Below, one piece after another: positions 7,180-10,819 of a stretch of 10,819 bases of DNA. Both the position numbers and the translations under genes were made by a program. Source of the DNA: JBAYJY01 sp041664945 (GTDB lineage: Bacteria; UBP15; UBA6099); the NCBI GenBank assembly GCA_041664945.1, contig JBAYJY010000156.1:1-10819 (forward strand). Reading direction: 5' to 3'. The notes beneath the pieces were generated by a model that was given only the letters and a program-made list of their open reading frames with translations, made no database searches and was not told where the DNA came from. Each line of letters begins with the position of its first letter. Within the stretch, counting starts at the first letter, position 1.

Positions 7180-7365
7180 TTATTTGATTGCTTCCTCTGC
7201 CTTTTTGAGCGTTTCATTAATCTTTTCTATCTCGCCGGGTGTTGCTTCAATCCTATTGTTCAAAATCATAGAGAGACGGGCATAATGTATGCCTGTATCC
7301 CTGCTAACATCCCACACTCGCAGTCCACTCAGCGTTATCCTTGCCTTTATCTCCAATCCATTCAT
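7180..7365 (-). CDS. Small helix-turn-helix protein (Cro/C1-like)
   Basis: The product is 61 residues. The ATG at 7365 is preferred because GGAGG lies 8 bases before it; the alternative TTG at 7380 sits inside that ribosome site. Residues about 4-45 look like a minimal helix-turn-helix: an IKARITLSGLRVWDVS helix region, a turn, then GIHYARLSMILNNR as probable recognition helix, followed by a C-terminal helix rich in Glu and Lys. Small proteins of this kind act as repressors or Cro-like switches in phages and plasmids. It lies 27 bases before the primase start, in the same direction, so it likely shares that transcript and may regulate the replication genes. The target site is unknown. Confidence 0.75.
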   Translation of the reverse strand: MNGLEIKARITLSGLRVWDVSRDTGIHYARLSMILNNRIEATPGEIEKINETLKKAEEAIK

Positions 7366-7492
7366 CTGGTTTTCCTCCAAAAAACATGTTGTTTATAATT
7401 GCTCGGATATTTACGGTAAAAACGGAAATACAAGGGTTGGTAGATTAAAAAAACTTTTTGATAAAGCGGAAAAATAAATTTTCAGGGCGGAA

Positions 7493-8614
7493 TTATATGT
7501 CGATCTTGTCTTTACCTTTGAAACGTCCCATTGCTTCTAAATCTTCTCTGGCAGGCTTGGATTCGGATTCAGATTCTTCAAAGTTCATTATATTCAACGC
7601 TTTCTTATAATCCTTCTTGTTGAAAGCTTCCTGAACCTTCTCTCGCTTATCGGGGTCTTTAATGCTTTTAATTTTATCTTTAAGTTTTATCAAGATACTT
7701 TCCATCTGAGCTAAATATTTCCGAACCGTATCTGTATTCACACTGAGAACTTTGCTGATTTTTTTAATGTCAAAGTCACTTCCGTATAAACGATTCGCCG
7801 CTATAACCTTATCGGGAAGTTTTTTTATCTCTTCAAGCAACTCATTTCTGTCTGGAAGAAAGTGTGGTAGTTCTCCAGTCTCATACCAACGCTTGTAGTT
7901 GTTTTTTTCTCTAAACCATGTCTCTACTGCCTCGAAGCTGTTCTCGATCTTTCCACATTCACGCTTGTTATGTTCAAAGACTGATCGAAGAAAATCAACC
8001 ATGAACTGCTCGCCTTTGCCACGCCTGAACACAAACAGACGTTGCCTCTTTCCTGCAACTTCATAATATCGAAATGGAGTGTTAAAAAGCCCTGTTTTTT
8101 CGAGATACCAGAGTTGTTTAGGATTACAACCTATAATTTTGGCGAACTCGTCATTGCCATAGAAACAATATTCTGACTTGTCCACCTTTTTCCAGTTCTT
8201 TATCTTATCTAACAACTCAAAATATTCGATAACAGTATACGCAATCTTCTTGGGCAAATCACTTAGTATCCGCTTTGATCTTTCTTCGGATGATATGTCC
8301 TTGAATTCTTTTTTCGCTTTAACAAAATGTTCGTTATCACCATACTCGACCTCTATCTTTTTAATATTTGCGGCGGTTTGAATCAACGGTGATTCATAGT
8401 TTATTCTCGTGATTTCCTCATCACCTGGAAAATCATCTTCGCCTTCATTCAAAATGGCGATGCCGTTTAACCCTACAATTTCGCTTATGGAGGGCAGAAT
8501 AGTTCCGTCCGTATATAAGATATTCTCAGGGTGTCTCATTTTAGGCCAATCCATATCCAGCATTGTAAATTTTATGTCTGACAGTTTTTTTTCTTTTGGC
8601 GTTTTCTTAGACAT
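7493..8614 (-). CDS. Unrecognised 373-residue protein with two possible helix-turn-helix segments
   Basis: The ATG at 8614 follows an AAAGGAAAGG ribosome site. The protein is Lys- and Glu-rich with no signal peptide, membrane segment or catalytic motif I can identify. Residues about 154-176 (FAKIIGCNPKQLWYLEKTG) fit a helix-turn-helix, followed by a basic strand pair (RQRLFVFRRGKG) that could form a wing. Residues about 281-305 (KKISKVLSVNTDTVRKYL) form a second one. The last 60 residues are highly charged. It is the first gene of the leftward set and has a good promoter, so it is likely made early. A regulator or replication initiator fits the position, but neither is shown. Its base composition is the most A+T-rich of the coding genes. 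Confidence 0.85.
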   Translation of the reverse strand: MSKKTPKEKKLSDIKFTMLDMDWPKMRHPENILYTDGTILPSISEIVGLNGIAILNEGEDDFPGDEEITRINYESPLIQTAANIKKIEVEYGDNEHFVKAKKEFKDISSEERSKRILSDLPKKIAYTVIEYFELLDKIKNWKKVDKSEYCFYGNDEFAKIIGCNPKQLWYLEKTGLFNTPFRYYEVAGKRQRLFVFRRGKGEQFMVDFLRSVFEHNKRECGKIENSFEAVETWFREKNNYKRWYETGELPHFLPDRNELLEEIKKLPDKVIAANRLYGSDFDIKKISKVLSVNTDTVRKYLAQMESILIKLKDKIKSIKDPDKREKVQEAFNKKDYKKALNIMNFEESESESKPAREDLEAMGRFKGKDKIDI

Positions 8615-8675
8615 GTATGCCTTTCCTTTAACAATAGAAAATACCGAGTTAATAAATTTAACTTTTGATCGGTAT

Positions 8676-8704
8676 AATATATCTCACGCTTTCTTTGATC
8701 TCAA
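8676..8704 (-). promoter_or_regulatory. Probable sigma70-type promoter of the leftward gene set
   Basis: On the minus strand TTGAGA (complement of 8699-8704) and TATATT (complement of 8676-8681) are separated by 17 bases; each hexamer matches five of six consensus positions. Transcription would begin near 8669, leaving a leader of about 55 bases before the 373-residue protein. No other promoter of this quality was noticed between here and the integrase. Confidence 0.6.
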
Positions 8705-9041
8705 GGATATATCCCCCACCCATTTTTTATTTGGTTGTGTCCCTCTTTATTAAAGGGGTGCATTTGACCCTTTTCCCTCTGACTTCGTCTTGTAACAACA
8801 ATGCGCTTAGTTGCCTCAACAACTTAACACGACCAGTGAGCTTCGTAGTTGGAGTCGCCTTACATCTGCGGGAATCTGATCGGATTGGACTTATAATCGC
8901 TGGAGCCGACAGAAGAAGGCATTCGATGGCCGCGTCTTACATCTGTTTATGCTCTTTTATGCGCATTTTTATCCACTGGGTTTTTCGAATATTACACTTC
9001 CAATAATATAAAACCCAAGTATTAAAGCCTATATTTATTGT
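8705..9041. other. Non-coding upstream region with mixed composition
   Basis: No convincing gene is present, although a plus-strand frame (8665-9006) and a minus-strand frame ending in CTPLIKRDTTK are open here; neither has a ribosome site. Positions about 8760-8940 are richer in G+C than their flanks. CTTACATCTG occurs twice as a direct repeat (8859-8868 and 8936-8945). A possible hairpin pairs CCCTCTTT with AAAGGGG near 8740-8757. TTATCCACT at 8969-8977 is one base from a consensus DnaA box. Confidence 0.4.
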
Positions 9042-9110
9042 ATCAATGCATTGATTGTCAACCGATACACCATGAATTATGGACAACTATGGATAATAAT
9101 GGATAATTTT
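9042..9110. repeat. Palindrome plus three DnaA-box-like repeats at 10-bp period
   Basis: ATCAATGCATTGAT (9042-9055) is a perfect 14-bp palindrome. Then TATGGACAA (9078-9086), TATGGATAA (9088-9096) and AATGGATAA (9098-9106) follow at exactly 10-bp steps. On the minus strand they read TTGTCCATA, TTATCCATA and TTATCCATT, close to the DnaA box TTATCCACA. The surrounding DNA is very A+T-rich. This could be an operator or a second origin-like site. Confidence 0.45.
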
Positions 9111-9559
9111 AACAAAATAAAATCGATTAAACAGGCATAAATGACTAATATTAGTAACTGTATAATATTAGATCATTTATTCTTATAGATTTGGCGTTTA
9201 TCATTAGTATACGCCATTATTTATAGGCCGTAGTTAGTCTGTTTGAAAAGAAATGTTACACCTAAAATACAATCTTCTGATGCCCACACCACACAAAAAA
9301 AGCTGAATGGCAATGTTGATTTGGATATACGGACCACTAATGCCATGGTCAATTCAGAACTATTGAAAAACAATTTCCCTGGTAGTTACAAAAAGCTATC
9401 TAACAAGTCAAAAACTCTAAGGATATCAATCAGAAGGCCGTTATATAGGCGGGACATCGTTTGCAAAATAGTCCGCCTGTTCCGCTATGACGAGATAGCT
9501 TAGAGATACAAGGATCGAGAAACTGTAGTAAAGTGGGGAATGAGTTACAAACCTTAATA
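9111..9559. other. A+T-rich region with palindromes and a doubtful reading frame
   Basis: ACTAATATTAGT (9144-9155) is a perfect palindrome. GGCGTTTA/TATACGCC (9193-9200 and 9208-9215) forms an 8-bp inverted repeat with one mismatch. AGGCGGGAC (9447-9455) pairs with GTCCGCCT (9471-9478) with one bulged G. An 86-codon plus-strand frame (9243-9503) begins with TTG, has no ribosome site and has low-complexity polar composition in its first two thirds; I cannot support it as a gene. Confidence 0.35.
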
Positions 9560-9919
9560 CTATCTCCAACGCTGCGTACCCCTCATCACGCGCGCCACAT
9601 GTTCTCGCCGTTCTGGAGCCTCCTCTTGCCTGTACGGCGGCAAACTGCTTCCCGCCCCTTGCCTTGTTATCCGCTGGCGGTCGGTAGTGGCTACAATCCC
9701 GTTCAAGGTGGCTCCGCTTGAATAATGGTAGGGCGCCATCTCAATTGCTTTCTGCTCGGAAGGCTTCTCCATCAGATACTTCAACGCCTTCCCTTCCTCC
9801 AGCGCCGCTTCCATCTTGAATCCATAACCCCGCAGCGTTCTGTCTGTGGCCGAGTAAATGTTGTAGTTAACACCTGTTGTAATTATTATATTTGGGTTCC
9901 ATAATCGCTTCCTTTCCAT
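9560..9919 (-). CDS. Doubtful orphan reading frame or gene remnant, G+C-rich
   Basis: The 119-codon frame has protein-like composition in residues about 36-119 (starting MEAALEEGKALKYLMEKPSE) and G/C-rich codon third positions, closer to the host gene at the left than to neighbouring element DNA. The first ATG (9919) has no ribosome site, and an in-frame TAG lies just upstream; the inner ATG at about 9814 has only a weak G-run before it. There is no recognised domain, signal peptide or membrane segment. It may be a piece of a larger gene that lost its N-terminus, or a recently acquired short gene. It is isolated between two non-coding stretches, transcribed away from the serine recombinase. 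Confidence 0.35.
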   Translation of the reverse strand: MERKRLWNPNIIITTGVNYNIYSATDRTLRGYGFKMEAALEEGKALKYLMEKPSEQKAIEMAPYHYSSGATLNGIVATTDRQRITRQGAGSSLPPYRQEEAPERREHVARVMRGTQRWR

Positions 9920-10176
9920 CGACTATTAGCTACAACCATTTTGCCTCCAAACCACACAACGCAATAGCCATACAGCAACCTTGTAGCCCTTATTAGACTA
10001 CACGATTTCCGAGTCTCTTATAACAATGTTTTCATAGCAGTACTGATGTTTACAGCTCCTGAATAATTATTGCCGAGGAGTTGCTAAATGACGCGCTCGT
10101 TGGTCGTTATATAGATAGAGGCTGTGATATTCTATCAAGCTTCATGCTTCAATTCTAAACAGCAAGGAGAGAGAAT
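9920..10176. other. Leader region of the serine recombinase
   Basis: No full gene is present. GAGGAG (10075-10080) is followed seven bases later by a nine-codon frame including its stop (10088-10114, MTRSLVVI), a possible leader peptide. TATATA at about 10108-10113 could be part of a promoter, but no well-spaced partner hexamer was found. This stretch could also contain the recombinase's own crossover site, which I cannot identify. Confidence 0.35.
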
Positions 10177-10819
10177 ATGAAAGTCATAGGATACGCAAGA
10201 GTTTCAACGGAAGAGCAGGCGCGGGAAGGGGTCAGTCTTGATAACCAGCGGCGTAAGATCGAGTTATACGCTGAAATGAACGATATGGAGTTGATCGGCA
10301 TCGAAATTGATGAAGGCATCAGCGCAAAGAACCTGAAGCGTCCGGGCGTCCAGCGCGTATTGGAATTGGCGCGGAAGAAGCAAGTCGACTGCATCATCAT
10401 CTACAAGCTTGACAGGATGTTCAGGAACACCGTGGATGCTCTGAATACTTCCCAGATGCTTGATAAGCAGGGCGTTGCGCTTCACTCGATCAACGAACGG
10501 CTCGATACGAAATCAGCCATTGGAAAGTTTTTCTTTTCTCTCACGGCATCATTGGCGGAGATGGAAAGAAACGTGATTTCCGAAAGAACCGTCGACAGCA
10601 TGAAGCACATGAAGGAAAGTGGGAAGTGTGTTGGGAATGTTTGTTTCGGCTTCAGGCGATCTTCAGACGGCATCCACGTTGAACCTGAACCCATCGAGCA
10701 GGAGATACTTGTAAGGATTCGGGAACTGCGAGAAGCTGGCTTCACGCTCGATGCAATAGCCACAGAATTGACAGTGCTGGGATTCGTAACGAGGGGCGGC
10801 GGCAACTGGAAGAAGCAGC
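10177..10819 (+). CDS. Serine site-specific recombinase, resolvase/invertase family (3' end outside window)
   Basis: The first 214 residues are present. AAGGAGA (10164-10170) precedes the ATG by six bases. The start MKVIGYARVSTEEQ carries Arg8 and nucleophile Ser10; LDNQRRKIELYA, KLDRMFRN (Asp79, Arg80, Arg83) and the SLAEMERNVISERT helix (about 121-138) complete the resolvase catalytic domain. Residues about 155-214 (FGFRRSSDG ... GFTLDAIATELTVLGFVTRGGGNW) resemble the short C-terminal helix-turn-helix of small recombinases of roughly 230 residues, so little is probably missing; a large serine integrase is less likely but not excluded. It runs opposite to the replication genes. It could invert DNA, resolve multimers, or belong to a second inserted element. 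Confidence 0.93.
   Translation, partial: MKVIGYARVSTEEQAREGVSLDNQRRKIELYAEMNDMELIGIEIDEGISAKNLKRPGVQRVLELARKKQVDCIIIYKLDRMFRNTVDALNTSQMLDKQGVALHSINERLDTKSAIGKFFFSLTASLAEMERNVISERTVDSMKHMKESGKCVGNVCFGFRRSSDGIHVEPEPIEQEILVRIRELREAGFTLDAIATELTVLGFVTRGGGNWKKQ

Noticed and set aside
9243..9503. 86-codon plus-strand frame
   Set aside because: It has a TTG start, no ribosome site and polar low-complexity sequence; it is recorded only as a doubtful frame in the region description.
8615..10176. CRISPR array in the repeat-rich intergenic region
   Set aside because: The repeats are 9-10 bp with no regular spacers of 25-45 bases, and no cas gene is present.
10155..10805. Minus-strand frames opposite the serine recombinase
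   Set aside because: They are mirror frames of a clear plus-strand recombinase with full catalytic motifs.

Overview
The window joins two kinds of DNA. Positions 1 to about 1910 look like bacterial chromosome: strongly G+C-rich, with one large secreted protein running off the left edge and a complete tRNA-Ser(GCU) gene. From about 1912 to the right edge the DNA is much richer in A+T and carries recombination and replication genes typical of an integrated mobile element. The host cannot be named from sequence alone. The exported protein, with an N-terminal carbohydrate-binding-like domain, would suit a Planctomycetes/Lentisphaerae/Kiritimatiellota-type bacterium, but this is only an impression.

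Layout: 1-1514 secreted protein (minus strand, incomplete); 1640-1723 a cluster of three G+C-rich palindromes; 1774-1802 tRNA promoter; 1823-1911 tRNA-Ser. Directly beyond the tRNA 3' end, and facing it, is a tyrosine integrase (1923-3416) with an excisionase-like N-terminal domain. Continuing upstream of the integrase, all on the minus strand: a small coiled-coil protein whose reading frame appears broken by one base (3470-3748), a 63-residue very acidic protein (4012-4203), an A+T-rich stretch with paired TTCCAGA repeats (4269-4440), a superfamily 3 (D5/P4-type) helicase (4452-6038), a CHC2/Toprim primase (6031-7152), a small helix-turn-helix protein (7180-7365), and an unrecognised 373-residue protein with two possible DNA-binding segments (7493-8614). 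A good sigma70-like promoter lies at 8676-8704.

These leftward genes read as one program. Two putative DNA-binding proteins are made first, then a translationally coupled primase and helicase, then small accessory proteins, then the integrase. The primase-helicase pair corresponds to the two halves of P4-type alpha proteins. No capsid, terminase, conjugation or relaxase gene is visible, so a satellite-like or plasmid-like integrated element is the most economical reading. The far end is outside the window, so this cannot be settled.

From 8615 to 10176 the sequence is mostly non-coding and A+T-rich, with palindromes, three DnaA-box-like repeats spaced 10 bp apart, and one G+C-rich orphan reading frame (9560-9919). 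At the right edge a serine recombinase (10177 onward, plus strand, incomplete) marks either a second recombination system of the same element or a neighbouring or nested element.
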